A stretch of 37,295 nucleotides of DNA from JACKGW01 sp964586025 (GTDB lineage Bacteria; Planctomycetota; PLA2; JAEUHO01), in assembly GCA_964586025.1 (NCBI GenBank), contig CAZPGF010000016.1, forward strand, positions 1-37,295. The letters are read 5' to 3'. Position 1 is the stretch's first letter. Every line of letters starts with the position of its first letter. A program made the position numbers and the translations under genes. The notes under the pieces were generated by a model. That model was given only the letters and a program-made list of their open reading frames with translations. It was not told where the DNA came from and made no database searches. Below, in pieces: positions 8,415 to 17,540 of the stretch.

Positions 8415-9434
8415 TCAGCGTGCGCGGGCCGACTGGCACACACGCGCCAGCAGGCGGAGGTCGTCGGCCAGATCGCGGAAGGTGTCGGGCTCCAACGCCT
8501 GTTCGGCGTCGCAGCGAGCGTGTTCCGGCTGCGCGTGCACCTCGATCATGACGCCGTCGGCGCCCGCGGCGCACGCCGCCCGCGCCATCGGCGGAACCAA
8601 CTTCGCCCGTCCCGTCGCGTGACTCGGATCGACGATCACCGGGAGATGGGAGCGCGACTTGACGAGCGGGACCGCAGAGAGATCGAGGAGGTTGCGCGTC
8701 GCGGGATCGAAGCCCCGCACCCCGCGCTCGCAGAGGACGACGTTCGGGTTCCCCTGCGCAAGCACGTACTCGGCCGCGAGCAGCCACTCGGCGACGGTCG
8801 CCTCCCGCCCCCGCTTCAGCAGGACCGGATGGCCGCTGCGGCCGACCTCGACCAGCAGGTCGAAGTTGCTCATGTTGCGCGTGCCGATCTGCAGCATGTC
8901 GACGTTGCTGGCGCAGGCCTCGACATGGCGAGGGTCGGTGACCTCGCTGACGACCGGGAGTCCGGTCGAGAGCCCGACCTCCCGCAACAGACGCAGGCCC
9001 TCCAAACCGAGCCCCCGGAATGCGTAGGGGCTCGTGCGGGGCTTGTAGGCGCCACCGCGCAGGATGTCGGCTCCGGCCGCCTTCACGGCCTGCGCCGCCG
9101 CGAGCAGTTGCTCGGCGCTCTCGACGGCGCAGGGGCCCGCGATCAGCGTCAGGGACCCGCCCCCGACGCGATGCCCGCGCACGTTCACGACGGTCGGCTC
9201 GGCCTGATGCTCCCTCCCGAAGAGGGTGTACGGCTCGGTGAGGGACATCACCTTGCGGACGCCCGCGTAGAGCGTCAGCGGTGTGTCGCGCAATTCGTCG
9301 AGGTCGCCTTCGACGATCCAGAGCGCTCCGTACGGGCTCGGCACCTCGCGCCAGGTGCAGCCGGCGCCGCGCACGACCTCGTCGAGCGCCTCTCGCGCGC
9401 GCGGCGCGATGTTCGGGTCGAGGAGGAGGAGCAT
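8415..9434 (-). CDS. aroF: 3-deoxy-7-phosphoheptulonate (DAHP) synthase, type I-beta
   Basis: This 339-residue enzyme joins phosphoenolpyruvate and erythrose 4-phosphate in the first step of the shikimate pathway. A short N-terminal ferredoxin-like regulatory domain (about 1-70, ending near SLTEPY) precedes the TIM barrel, as in Thermotoga-type DAHP synthases. Barrel landmarks are AGPCAVES (metal-ligand Cys), GGAYKPRTSPY (PEP binding), GTRNMSNF, LLKRG, CERGVRGFD and VDPSHATG (metal-ligand His), with the late EVH supplying a further ligand. ATG 9434 begins the domain. A start further upstream would add arginine-rich sequence without family features. There is no ribosome-binding site, but TACACT ends nine bases before the ATG. 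It is divergent from tpiA. Confidence 0.93.
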   Translation of the reverse strand: MLLLLDPNIAPRAREALDEVVRGAGCTWREVPSPYGALWIVEGDLDELRDTPLTLYAGVRKVMSLTEPYTLFGREHQAEPTVVNVRGHRVGGGSLTLIAGPCAVESAEQLLAAAQAVKAAGADILRGGAYKPRTSPYAFRGLGLEGLRLLREVGLSTGLPVVSEVTDPRHVEACASNVDMLQIGTRNMSNFDLLVEVGRSGHPVLLKRGREATVAEWLLAAEYVLAQGNPNVVLCERGVRGFDPATRNLLDLSAVPLVKSRSHLPVIVDPSHATGRAKLVPPMARAACAAGADGVMIEVHAQPEHARCDAEQALEPDTFRDLADDLRLLARVCQSARAR

Positions 9435-9443
9435 CGGCCGCGA

Positions 9444-9449
9444 AGTGTA
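9444..9449 (-). promoter_or_regulatory. TANNNT box close to the aroF start (possible leaderless promoter)
   Basis: TACACT on the minus strand ends nine bases before ATG 9434, and no Shine-Dalgarno sequence lies between them. Transcription would begin at or within a few bases of the start codon. Confidence 0.35.
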
Positions 9450-9517
9450 CGCGGTTGCGGCCGACCCGCCGCACCGGGGGCGGGCCCGACGCGACATGAC
9501 CGCGGGCGCGGAGCGGA

Positions 9518-9523
9518 TAGGCT
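9518..9523 (+). promoter_or_regulatory. TANNNT box close to the tpiA start (possible leaderless promoter)
   Basis: TAGGCT ends six bases before ATG 9530. The nearest purine-rich run (GGAG, 9510-9513) is too far away for a normal ribosome-binding site, so a leaderless mRNA is plausible. Confidence 0.4.
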
Positions 9524-9529
9524 CTTGCG

Positions 9530-10279
<750 letters not shown>

Positions 10280-10337
10280 GCCGCGCGTGCGGCGCGGCGG
10301 ACGCGGACCCAGAGACCCTCTCGAAAGGCACGACCCG

Positions 10338-10787
10338 ATGCCGTTCTCCCCGGACCTGACGACGCTCGGCGCCTTCGTCGACGTGCTGCGCAACGTGCTC
10401 GTGCTGCCCCTGTTCGTATTGAGCGCGATCTTCGTGATGCTGATCGTGCTGGTGCAGGAAGGGAAGGGCGGCGGCATCTCCGGTGCGTTCGGCGGCGCCG
10501 GCGCCGAGACGTTCGGCGTGAAGGCCGGCACCGTGAATGCGTTCACCTCATGGGTCGCCGCGGCGTTCCTCGGACTCGCCCTGATCTACGCGGGACTCAA
10601 CGCGAGGTCCGGCGCCGACGTCGAGGCCAGCACGCGCTCCAACGTCGAGGACTTCGCCCAACCCTCGGGTTCCGGCGAAGAGGGCGCTCCGACCGACGGT
10701 GCGGCATCGACGCCCCCGAGCGAGAGCGCGCCGGCCGACGAGGAGCCCGCGCCGCCGGCCGATCCGACCCCCGGCGACGACGGGTAG
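10338..10787 (+). CDS. secG: SecG subunit of the Sec protein translocase
   Basis: This 149-residue protein has two transmembrane helices (about 14-36 and 66-86) separated by the SecG signature LIVLVQEGKGGGISGAFGG. SecG assists SecYE/SecA-driven export across the cytoplasmic membrane. After the second helix there is a tail of about 55 residues rich in Glu, Asp, Pro, Ala and Ser, longer than in Escherichia coli SecG and probably disordered. ATG 10338 was chosen because it begins just before the first helix and has AAAGG at a suitable distance. Frame further upstream is open but overlaps tpiA. Confidence 0.93.
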   Translation: MPFSPDLTTLGAFVDVLRNVLVLPLFVLSAIFVMLIVLVQEGKGGGISGAFGGAGAETFGVKAGTVNAFTSWVAAAFLGLALIYAGLNARSGADVEASTRSNVEDFAQPSGSGEEGAPTDGAASTPPSESAPADEEPAPPADPTPGDDG

Positions 10788-10828
10788 TCGTCCCGTTGCT
10801 CACGACGCCGCCGGTTGCGCCGCCTTCG

Positions 10829-11701
10829 TTGCGCTCGATGACCGGCGTGGCGACGCTCACGCGCGAGATCGAGTCGGGCCATCTCGATCTCGAGGTCCGT
10901 TCGGTCAACCACCGATTCCTGAAGGTCGACGTCCGCGCCGACGGGGCCCGGCTGCCGCGGCTCGACGGTCTCGCCGAGGCCGCGGCCAAGCGTCACCTCG
11001 AACGCGGCCACGTAACGTTCGCGGTGCGATTCCAGGCCGCGGCGGAGGCGCTCGGCCCCACCATCGACGAACGCGCGTTCGCCGCGGCAGCGGAACAGTT
11101 GCGCGACCTGGCGGCGCGCCACGGCCTCGCCGCGGTGACCGTGAGGGACGTCCTGAACGTGCCCGGGGTCCTGCTGGGCCGATCGGAGCCCGATGCGTCC
11201 CTCGAGGCGCCCCTCGCGGAGTTCCTCGACGCGGGGGTGCGGGCCTTGGTCGTCTCGAGAGTCCGCGAGGGCTCCTCGCTCGCGTCGGTCCTCGAGAGCC
11301 ACATCGATCGCATCGCCGCGATCACGGGCGAGATCGCCGCGCGCGCCGACGCCCAACCCACGTTGCTCCGCGACCGCCTGCGCGCGCGGATCGCCGCGCT
11401 GCTCGAAGGCACCGGCGTCGCCCTCGACCCCGGATCGATCGAACGCGAAGCGGCGGCGCTGGCCGACCGCGCCGATGTCCGCGAGGAACTGGCGCGCCTC
11501 TCCGCTCACGTCGAGCATGCGCGCGATCTCGTGCGCGCCGGGGGAGCCGCGGGCAAGCGTCTCGACTTCCTCGGGCAGGAGCTCCTTCGCGAGGCGAATA
11601 CGATCGGCAGCAAGACACCCGACCTCGCGTCCACCCACCTCGTCCTCGCGCTGAAGACCGAGATCGAGCGGTGGCGCGAGCAGGTCCAGAACGTCGAGTA
11701 G
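10829..11701 (+). CDS. yicC: YicC/YloC family endoribonuclease-like protein
   Basis: The protein of about 290 residues begins LRSMTGVA, the family's characteristic RSMTG start, followed by EVRSVNHRFL, which is also typical. The C-terminal DUF1732 part shows KRLDFLGQELLREANTIGSK near the end. YicC proteins of E. coli and Bacillus have been reported as endoribonucleases. TTG 10829 was preferred because it gives the canonical M-R-S-M-T-G beginning, and ATG 10838 is the alternative. It lies between secG and gmk, and the yicC-gmk pair is conserved in many bacteria. Confidence 0.88.
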   Translation: MRSMTGVATLTREIESGHLDLEVRSVNHRFLKVDVRADGARLPRLDGLAEAAAKRHLERGHVTFAVRFQAAAEALGPTIDERAFAAAAEQLRDLAARHGLAAVTVRDVLNVPGVLLGRSEPDASLEAPLAEFLDAGVRALVVSRVREGSSLASVLESHIDRIAAITGEIAARADAQPTLLRDRLRARIAALLEGTGVALDPGSIEREAAALADRADVREELARLSAHVEHARDLVRAGGAAGKRLDFLGQELLREANTIGSKTPDLASTHLVLALKTEIERWREQVQNVE

Positions 11702-11705
11702 ACCT

Positions 11706-12335
11706 TTGGCCGAACCGATCACCGCGTCCCGGGAGTCCATCGATCGACGGCCTCTGCTGCTCGTGATCAGCGGCCCGAGCGGCGTCGGCAAGACGAGCCT
11801 CGCCCGCCTTCTCCTCGAGCGCGAGTCGTACTTCCGTCGGGCGATCACGGCGACCACGCGCGCGCCGCGTGGGGACGAGCGCGACGGCATCGACTACCAC
11901 TTCCTCTCGGCCGAGACGTTCGAGCGGCGCGCCCGCGCGGGCGATTTCCTCGAGCACGCCGAGGTCTACGGCCGCCGCTACGGCACGCCGCGCGCGAGCG
12001 TCGATGCGGTGCTCGCGAACGGGTGCTGCGGCATCCTCGTCGTGGATGTCCAGGGAGCGCGAAGCCTGCGCGAGGCCCTCGCCGACGCACCTTGGCCGGT
12101 GCGCACCGTGTTCGTGAAGCCCCCCAGCCTCGCCGAACTAGGCCGCCGCCTGGAGCAGCGCGGGGAGGACGGGGAAGCCGCGATCGCCCGCCGGCTCGAG
12201 ATCGCCCGCGACGAGCTGCGCGAGGCCCGCGGCTTCGACCTGGTCCTCGTGAACGACGACCTGGAGCGGGCCTACGTCCGCTTGGAGAAGGCCGTTCGCT
12301 CCTGGACGCGCCCTTCGGGCAGGGCTCGGAAATGA
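11706..12335 (+). CDS. gmk: Guanylate kinase
   Basis: This 209-residue enzyme phosphorylates GMP to GDP with ATP. The P-loop is GPSGVGKT (about 23-30). The GMP-binding region has TATTRAPRGDERDGIDYHFLS, with the family's R-x(3)-RxGE-like and YHF elements, then EHAEVYGRRYGTP and LVVDVQGAR. The lid region with RLEQRGED follows, and the C-terminal FDLVLVNDD is typical. TTG 11706 is the best start, four bases after the yicC stop, because no later start leaves room for the P-loop strand. rpoZ follows, as in many genomes. Confidence 0.93.
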   Translation: MAEPITASRESIDRRPLLLVISGPSGVGKTSLARLLLERESYFRRAITATTRAPRGDERDGIDYHFLSAETFERRARAGDFLEHAEVYGRRYGTPRASVDAVLANGCCGILVVDVQGARSLREALADAPWPVRTVFVKPPSLAELGRRLEQRGEDGEAAIARRLEIARDELREARGFDLVLVNDDLERAYVRLEKAVRSWTRPSGRARK

Positions 12336-12429
12336 CGTGGACACGCCCCGGGATCCCGGCACACTGACGGGTTCGCCCGGCCGTTCGGCGCCCCGCCGCG
12401 GCCCCCTCCTCGCGCCTCGGGAGAGTCCC

Positions 12430-12636
12430 ATGGAAGAGAAGATCCGCATCCTCGACGAACTGGAAGAGCGCGTCGGCGGCCGGTTCTTCCTGACCGTCCT
12501 CCTGCAGAAGCGCGTCCGCGAGCTCGTCGCCGGAGCGCCGCGCCTCGTCGAGACGAAGTCGGACCATCCGATCGACATCGCGATCGAGGAGATCCGGGCC
12601 GGCAAGATCGAACTGCAGCCGGACGAGTCGGACTAG
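12430..12636 (+). CDS. rpoZ: RNA polymerase omega subunit
   Basis: This short protein of 68 residues carries the omega core: ELEERVGGRFFLTVLLQKRVREL resembles the conserved V-G-x-R-F-x-L-x(3)-x-K-R segment, followed by GAPRLVE and an acidic end with EEIRAGKIEL. Omega assists RNA polymerase assembly by holding the beta-prime subunit. ATG 12430 has a GGGAG-type ribosome-binding site. Frame upstream to 12337 is open but adds only non-conserved sequence. Its place between gmk and coaC strongly supports the call. Confidence 0.87.
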   Translation: MEEKIRILDELEERVGGRFFLTVLLQKRVRELVAGAPRLVETKSDHPIDIAIEEIRAGKIELQPDESD

Positions 12637-12643
12637 GGTCCGC

Positions 12644-13207
12644 GTGACGCGCGTCGTCGTCGCCGTCGGCGGAAGCATCGCCGCAGCGAAGGCCTGCGAT
12701 CTCGTCTCCCAACTCGTCCAGTCGGGCGCAACCGTCGACGTTCTGCTCTCGCGCGAGGCGCTGCACTTCGTCCGTCCCCTCGCCTTCGCCGCGCTGACCC
12801 ACCGCACGGTCTTCACGGACGAACGGCTGTTCGACGACCGCATCGAGGGCGGCGGCCCCGCCGCGCACCTCCGCCTCACCGACGCCGCCGACCTGTTCGT
12901 CGTCGCACCGGCCACCGCGAACCTGATCGGCAAGTTCGCGCACGGCATCGCCGACGAGATCGTCTCGACGACGGCTCTCGGCGCGTCCTGCCCCATGCTC
13001 GTGGCCCCCGCCATGAACCACCGGATGTGGAACCACCCGCGCGTCCAGGCCAACGTCGCCACGCTGAAGTCCGATGGGGTGGCGTTCGTCGGCCCCGCGA
13101 CGGGGTGGCTCGCCGAGGGAGAGCACGCGATCGGCCGGATGGCCGAGCCGGACGAGATCCGCGAGGCGATCGCCCGTTTGGTCCCGCCGCGCGACCGACC
13201 GGCCTGA
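12644..13207 (+). CDS. coaC: Phosphopantothenoylcysteine decarboxylase (stand-alone CoaC)
   Basis: This 187-residue HFCD-family flavoprotein decarboxylates 4-phosphopantothenoylcysteine in coenzyme A synthesis. Visible family elements are GGSIAAAKA (FMN-binding start), AAHLRL with the catalytic His, PATANLIGKFAHGIADE, and PAMNHRMW, the substrate-binding clamp motif. It ends after the decarboxylase domain, so it is not the bifunctional CoaBC found in many bacteria. The next gene is ftsK, so CoaB must be encoded elsewhere. The start is GTG 12644, seven bases after the rpoZ stop. TAGGGT overlaps the rpoZ stop four bases upstream, perhaps by chance. Confidence 0.93.
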   Translation: MTRVVVAVGGSIAAAKACDLVSQLVQSGATVDVLLSREALHFVRPLAFAALTHRTVFTDERLFDDRIEGGGPAAHLRLTDAADLFVVAPATANLIGKFAHGIADEIVSTTALGASCPMLVAPAMNHRMWNHPRVQANVATLKSDGVAFVGPATGWLAEGEHAIGRMAEPDEIREAIARLVPPRDRPA

Positions 13208-13243
13208 AGCCGGCCGAGACGGCGACCGATCCAGCGGCCTTGC

Positions 13244-15679
13244 ATGGCCGCACGTCCGACCGCCGCTGCCGCGGGCGCCCCGCGCTCCCGCGCCCGCTCC
13301 ACCACCGCCGATTCCGTTGCCGAGCCGATCGGGCTCGAGTTGATCGGCCTCGCGCTCGGGCTCGTCTCCCTCCTGCTGCTGGCCGCGCTCGCCACCCAGG
13401 CACCGGCCTCGGTCACGTCCGGGTGGGGCAACGTCGTCGGCTCGACCGGCCGCATCGTCGCCAACGCCCTCACGTCGGCCCTCGGGATCGGCGCGATGGG
13501 TCTGCCCGTCGCCGGAATCTGTTGGGCGATCGCCTGCCTGAAGGGACGCCCGCCGCGGCGGTGGGCGATGAAGGCCGCGCTGCTGCCCCTGGCGATGGCG
13601 CTCGTCAGCGTGCTCGCGGCCCTCCTCTTCTCGCGATTGGCTCTTCCGGGCGTCGAGCGCTACGGCCCGGGCGGTTCGTTCGGACTGGCGTTCGGCACCG
13701 CCCTGTTCGACGCATTCGGTCCCACCGCGAGCCCGATCGTCGCGGCGGGCCTCGTTGCGGTGCTGGCGTTGCTCGGCGATCTCTCGATCGGCCGACTCGG
13801 ACGGACCCTGGCCGAGCGCCTGGGGCATGGGGCGACAGCCGCCCCCAATCGGACGGCGTCGGGCCGTCGCACGAGCGCCGCGACGGTCGAGGACGAGGAC
13901 GAGGACGAGGTCGAGGACGAGCAGGGCGGCGAGGCCGAGGCGTCGTGGGACGAAGAGGCGTATGCGTCCGACGAGGACGAGGAGGACGAGGACGGCGAGG
14001 AGGAGTGGGAGGACGAGGACGATCCACCCGAGTCGGCGGCGGCGGCCGAGGCGGCTGCCAGGCGCGCGGCGGCGCGTCAGCGGCGTGTCCTCCCCACGGC
14101 GGCGCGCGAGAAGAAGCCGTGGAAGCCCAAGGGCGAATACGTCCCGCCGCCGATCGATCTGCTCGCGCCGGGCCGACGCGTCGACGAGAGTTCGTCGAAG
14201 GTGGAGGTCGAGGCGCGTGCCGACACCCTCGAGGAGACGCTGCGCGCGTTCCGCATCGACGCGAAGGTCGTCAGCTACCGGCGGGGTCCGGTGATCACCT
14301 ACTACGAGGTGCAGGTCCCCCCGGGTGTCGCAGGCAGCCAGGTCGCCCAACGCGCCGACGACATCGGCCGCGCGCTGAAGGTCGGCAAGGTGCGCGTCGT
14401 GACCAACATGCGCGGCGTGGACACGATCGGCATCGAGGTCGGCAACGAGCAGCGTGACGACGTGACGCTCCGCGATCTCCTCGAGGAATCCGGGCCCAAA
14501 ATCGATCGGTTCGAGATTCCGCTGCTGCTGGGCCGCGACACGTCCGGCCGTCCGATCGTCGAGGACCTCGCGAGCATGCCTCACTGCCTGATCGCCGGCG
14601 CGACCGGCGCGGGCAAGAGCGTCTGCATCAACTCGATCCTGCAGTCGATCCTCTACACGCGCGGTCCGCAGGAGGTGAACCTGATCCTGGTGGACCCGAA
14701 GCAGGTCGAGCTCGCCTCCTACGAAGGCGTCCCTCACCTCGCGACGAACGTCGAGACCGACCCGAAGCGTGCCGGGAAGCTCCTCGCGTGGGCGTGCGAG
14801 CGGATGGAGGAGCGCTACTACCAGCTCAAGTGCACCGGGGTCCGCAACATCAAGGGGTTCAACGACCTGCCGGCCGCCCGCCGCGCAGCGGTTCGCGAGC
14901 ACCACGGCATGGACGAGGACGCGCTGCCCGATCGCCTGCCGTACATCGTGATCGTCGTCGACGAGATGGCGGATCTGATCATGACCGGAGGCAAGGACGT
15001 CGAACTCGCCATCACGCGCCTCGCGCAGAAGAGCCGCGCGGTCGGCATCCACCTGATCCTGGCGACGCAACGGCCCGAGCGCACCGTCATCACCGGCCTG
15101 ATCAAGGCGAACATGCCCACCCGGATCGCCTTCGCGGTGTCGAGCAAGCTCGACAGCCGCGTCGTCCTGGACCAGAACGGCGCCGAGGCCCTGCTCGGCA
15201 TGGGCGACCTGCTCTTCCACTCGCCGCGGAGCATGTTCCCGCAGCGCGGCCAGGGTGCGCTCGTCACCGACCAGGAGGTGCAGAACGTCGTCGCCGACCT
15301 GAAGTCGAAGTACCCCGACGTCGAGTACCAGGACCTCCTGAAGCAGCAGCAGAAGGACGCCGGCGACCCGATGGCCCGCGACGACCTCTACAACGACGCC
15401 GTGCGTCTCGTCCTCTCGAAGAAGGTCGGTGCGGCGAGCATGCTCCAGCGATGCATGGGCATCGGGTACACGCGCGCCTCGCGGTTGATCGAGATGATGG
15501 AGGAGCAGGGCGTCGTCGGCCCCCACCAGGGCAGCAAGGCACGCGAACTCTACGTCACGCTCGAACAGTGGGAGGCCGACGTGGCTTCCCGCACCACCGC
15601 GGAGCCTGACGCGCCCCGGCCCCCCTCGGCCGACTACGACCACGACGATCCCCCGGCCGTCGACACGAGTTGGGACTGA
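13244..15679 (+). CDS. ftsK: DNA translocase FtsK/SpoIIIE
   Basis: This 811-residue protein pumps chromosomal DNA at the division site. It has an N-terminal membrane domain with four or five hydrophobic helices (about 28-190), then a very acidic linker of Glu/Asp runs (about 205-265) and an Ala/Arg-rich stretch. The alpha/beta RecA-like motor follows, with YVPPPIDLL leading into it, Walker A GATGAGKS (about 453-460), Walker B IVIVVDEMADLIM (about 567-579) and LATQRPERTVITGLIKANMPTRIAF. The winged-helix gamma domain (about 720-785; LYNDAVRLVL...GYTRASRLIEMMEEQGVVG) reads directional DNA motifs in known FtsK. It is followed immediately by a motorless paralogue. Confidence 0.96.
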   Translation: MAARPTAAAAGAPRSRARSTTADSVAEPIGLELIGLALGLVSLLLLAALATQAPASVTSGWGNVVGSTGRIVANALTSALGIGAMGLPVAGICWAIACLKGRPPRRWAMKAALLPLAMALVSVLAALLFSRLALPGVERYGPGGSFGLAFGTALFDAFGPTASPIVAAGLVAVLALLGDLSIGRLGRTLAERLGHGATAAPNRTASGRRTSAATVEDEDEDEVEDEQGGEAEASWDEEAYASDEDEEDEDGEEEWEDEDDPPESAAAAEAAARRAAARQRRVLPTAAREKKPWKPKGEYVPPPIDLLAPGRRVDESSSKVEVEARADTLEETLRAFRIDAKVVSYRRGPVITYYEVQVPPGVAGSQVAQRADDIGRALKVGKVRVVTNMRGVDTIGIEVGNEQRDDVTLRDLLEESGPKIDRFEIPLLLGRDTSGRPIVEDLASMPHCLIAGATGAGKSVCINSILQSILYTRGPQEVNLILVDPKQVELASYEGVPHLATNVETDPKRAGKLLAWACERMEERYYQLKCTGVRNIKGFNDLPAARRAAVREHHGMDEDALPDRLPYIVIVVDEMADLIMTGGKDVELAITRLAQKSRAVGIHLILATQRPERTVITGLIKANMPTRIAFAVSSKLDSRVVLDQNGAEALLGMGDLLFHSPRSMFPQRGQGALVTDQEVQNVVADLKSKYPDVEYQDLLKQQQKDAGDPMARDDLYNDAVRLVLSKKVGAASMLQRCMGIGYTRASRLIEMMEEQGVVGPHQGSKARELYVTLEQWEADVASRTTAEPDAPRPPSADYDHDDPPAVDTSWD

Positions 15680-15764
15680 CCGGGCCGAGAGAGGCGCTAC
15701 GGTCCGCGCGAGGTTGGTCGGGCGCCCCGGGCGGCGGGGGCTATCCAACGGGGGGGGAGTCCAT

Positions 15765-15770
15765 TAGGGT
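15765..15770 (+). promoter_or_regulatory. TANNNT box close to the motorless ftsK-like start
   Basis: TAGGGT ends nine bases before ATG 15780 in the 100-base gap after ftsK. The G-run at 15751-15759 is too far for a usual ribosome-binding site, so a near-leaderless transcript separate from ftsK is possible. Confidence 0.35.
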
Positions 15771-15779
15771 TTCCCAACG

Positions 15780-17540
15780 ATGTCGCAGGTCCTTCGACAC
15801 CTTCCCTCCTTCCTCGGGCCGGGCCTCCTCCTGTTCCTCGTGTCCGTGCAGATCGCCTGTGCGATGAGCGGGTTCGAGGCGAGCGACGGCGTCCTCGGCC
15901 TGCTCGAAGTGCCCGGCGTGCTGCTCGGCTGGGGCGGGGTCGTGCTGTTGCTGCCAATCCTCGCCTGGCTCGTTCTCGACTGGTGGGGCTACTCGCCGAG
16001 CGGTTTCGCGATGAAGAGCCTCGGCGGGATCGCGCTCGGAATCGCGACGTCGGGACTCGCGGGATTGGTCGGCGGGCGGGCCGGAGGCGGCGTCGTCGGC
16101 GCCGACCTGGCCTCGATGCTGCGCGACAACGTGGGCACCGCGATCGCGGTGTTCGTGCTGCTGCTGATGGCGGTGCCGGCCGCGATCCTCGCCTTCGCGA
16201 GGCTCGGGCTCGGTCGTCCGAGCGCGCCGCGAGCCGCGGCGCCGGCGCCTTCCGCCGCACCCGATCCCGCTCGGCCGCGCGAACCGCGCGGCGCGTCGGC
16301 GTGGTTGAGCGGCGTCGCGGCGAAACTCCCGCGCAAGCGCCCGCGCGTGACCACCGATCTCGAGGCGCTGGCGCGTCGCAACGCGGGCGGTCGCATGCCG
16401 TACCCGGCGCCGCGCTACGACGCCGCCGGGAACGAGTTGCCGATGGCGTTCGAGGGATCCCGCGACGTCGGGGCGATCCGCTTCGCCGACGACCACGCGG
16501 ACCCTCCGGTCAGCCGGGCGCGGGGCGTCCCACCGGGTGCCTCCGCGGTCGTCCCCGGTTCGGACGGCTTGCCCACGATTCGCGACGTCTTGAGCGGCAA
16601 CGCGAACGGTGCGGACGGGTTGGTGGACGCCGCTCCGTCCTCGCCGACGTACGACGACGTCGAGAGCGAGATCGACGAGCCCGACGACGACGGTCCGATC
16701 CACGTCGATGCGCATGGCCGCCCGGTCTCGCGCGCGAAGCAGCCGCCGGCTCCCTCGGCCGCGTCGAAGCCTCGCCGCGTCGCGCCCGAACTGCGCCCGT
16801 CACGCGACGCCGCCGCAGAGCCGGACGTCGTGCACCTGCCCGAGGCGGGCCCGCCGGCGAGCCTGTTGCTCGCCCGCGACCGCACCGACAACGAGAGCGA
16901 CGCGCTCCCTCCCGACGTTCGGTTCGCCGAGTCGCCGAACGCCGCGGCGGTGCCGGCGGCCAAGGCTCCCCCCGCGCCGGTCACGCCCGAACCCGTCCTG
17001 GAGGCCTTGAAGGGCACGACCGCGCAGCGTGTCGCGAACCGTCGGGCCGACGAGCGCACCCCGGAGACCCGGGCCGAGGAGATGCGGACCGTTCGCTCGA
17101 GCGTCCGGCGCACGCTGGCGCCGGTCACCGACGACGGCGCCAACGAGGTGCATCTCCGCAAGCTCGAGGCCAGCGGCCTGTTCGCGTCGCCCACGGACGA
17201 CGCGACGGCCGGGCCGTCGGCCTCCGGCGGGCCGGCTTCCGCGGCGGCGCCCCCCCCACTGCCGGATGTCTCTCCGGCACGACTCGCCGCGCAGAAGGCC
17301 CTGTTGCACCATCTCCGCTCGGAAGGATGCGATCCTCACTTCGCTGACGCCGTCGAGGTCGCCCTCGACGCGGGCGCGGTGTCCGTGGCGCTGCTCGCCC
17401 GTCGCCTCGGCACCTCGCCGGACCGTTCTCACAACCTGCTCGAGCGACTGATCGCCACCGATGTCGTCGCCGCGCCGGGTCCGTCGGGCACCTGTGTGAC
17501 CGTGCTGACCCGCGATCAATGGAACGAAATCCGGACCTGA
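15780..17540 (+). CDS. FtsK-like membrane protein lacking the ATPase motor domain
   Basis: This 586-residue protein has an FtsK-type architecture with its centre missing. The N-terminus has four hydrophobic helices (about 10-30, 40-62, 75-100 and 115-142), including GGGVVGADLASML...GTAIAVFVLLLM, very like FtsK 4TM domains. A long Pro/Ala/Asp-rich linker follows. It includes LPEAGPPASLLL, reminiscent of the LPPLDLL-like element before FtsK motors, but no Walker A, Walker B or RecA core. The last 65 residues align without gaps to the gamma domain of the preceding FtsK (HFADAVEVAL with LYNDAVRLVL; ARRLGTSPDRSHNLLERLIATDVVA with QRCMGIGYTRASRLIEMMEEQGVVG; both end near DQW/EQW). It probably binds DNA or FtsK partners at the membrane without translocating. 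It overlaps rimO by one base. Confidence 0.8.
   Translation: MSQVLRHLPSFLGPGLLLFLVSVQIACAMSGFEASDGVLGLLEVPGVLLGWGGVVLLLPILAWLVLDWWGYSPSGFAMKSLGGIALGIATSGLAGLVGGRAGGGVVGADLASMLRDNVGTAIAVFVLLLMAVPAAILAFARLGLGRPSAPRAAAPAPSAAPDPARPREPRGASAWLSGVAAKLPRKRPRVTTDLEALARRNAGGRMPYPAPRYDAAGNELPMAFEGSRDVGAIRFADDHADPPVSRARGVPPGASAVVPGSDGLPTIRDVLSGNANGADGLVDAAPSSPTYDDVESEIDEPDDDGPIHVDAHGRPVSRAKQPPAPSAASKPRRVAPELRPSRDAAAEPDVVHLPEAGPPASLLLARDRTDNESDALPPDVRFAESPNAAAVPAAKAPPAPVTPEPVLEALKGTTAQRVANRRADERTPETRAEEMRTVRSSVRRTLAPVTDDGANEVHLRKLEASGLFASPTDDATAGPSASGGPASAAAPPPLPDVSPARLAAQKALLHHLRSEGCDPHFADAVEVALDAGAVSVALLARRLGTSPDRSHNLLERLIATDVVAAPGPSGTCVTVLTRDQWNEIRT

Noticed and set aside
12272..15748. An 1158-codon minus-strand open frame across gmk-ftsK
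   Set aside because: It crosses several well-identified plus-strand genes and has low-complexity Arg/Asp/Ala-rich sequence without domains.
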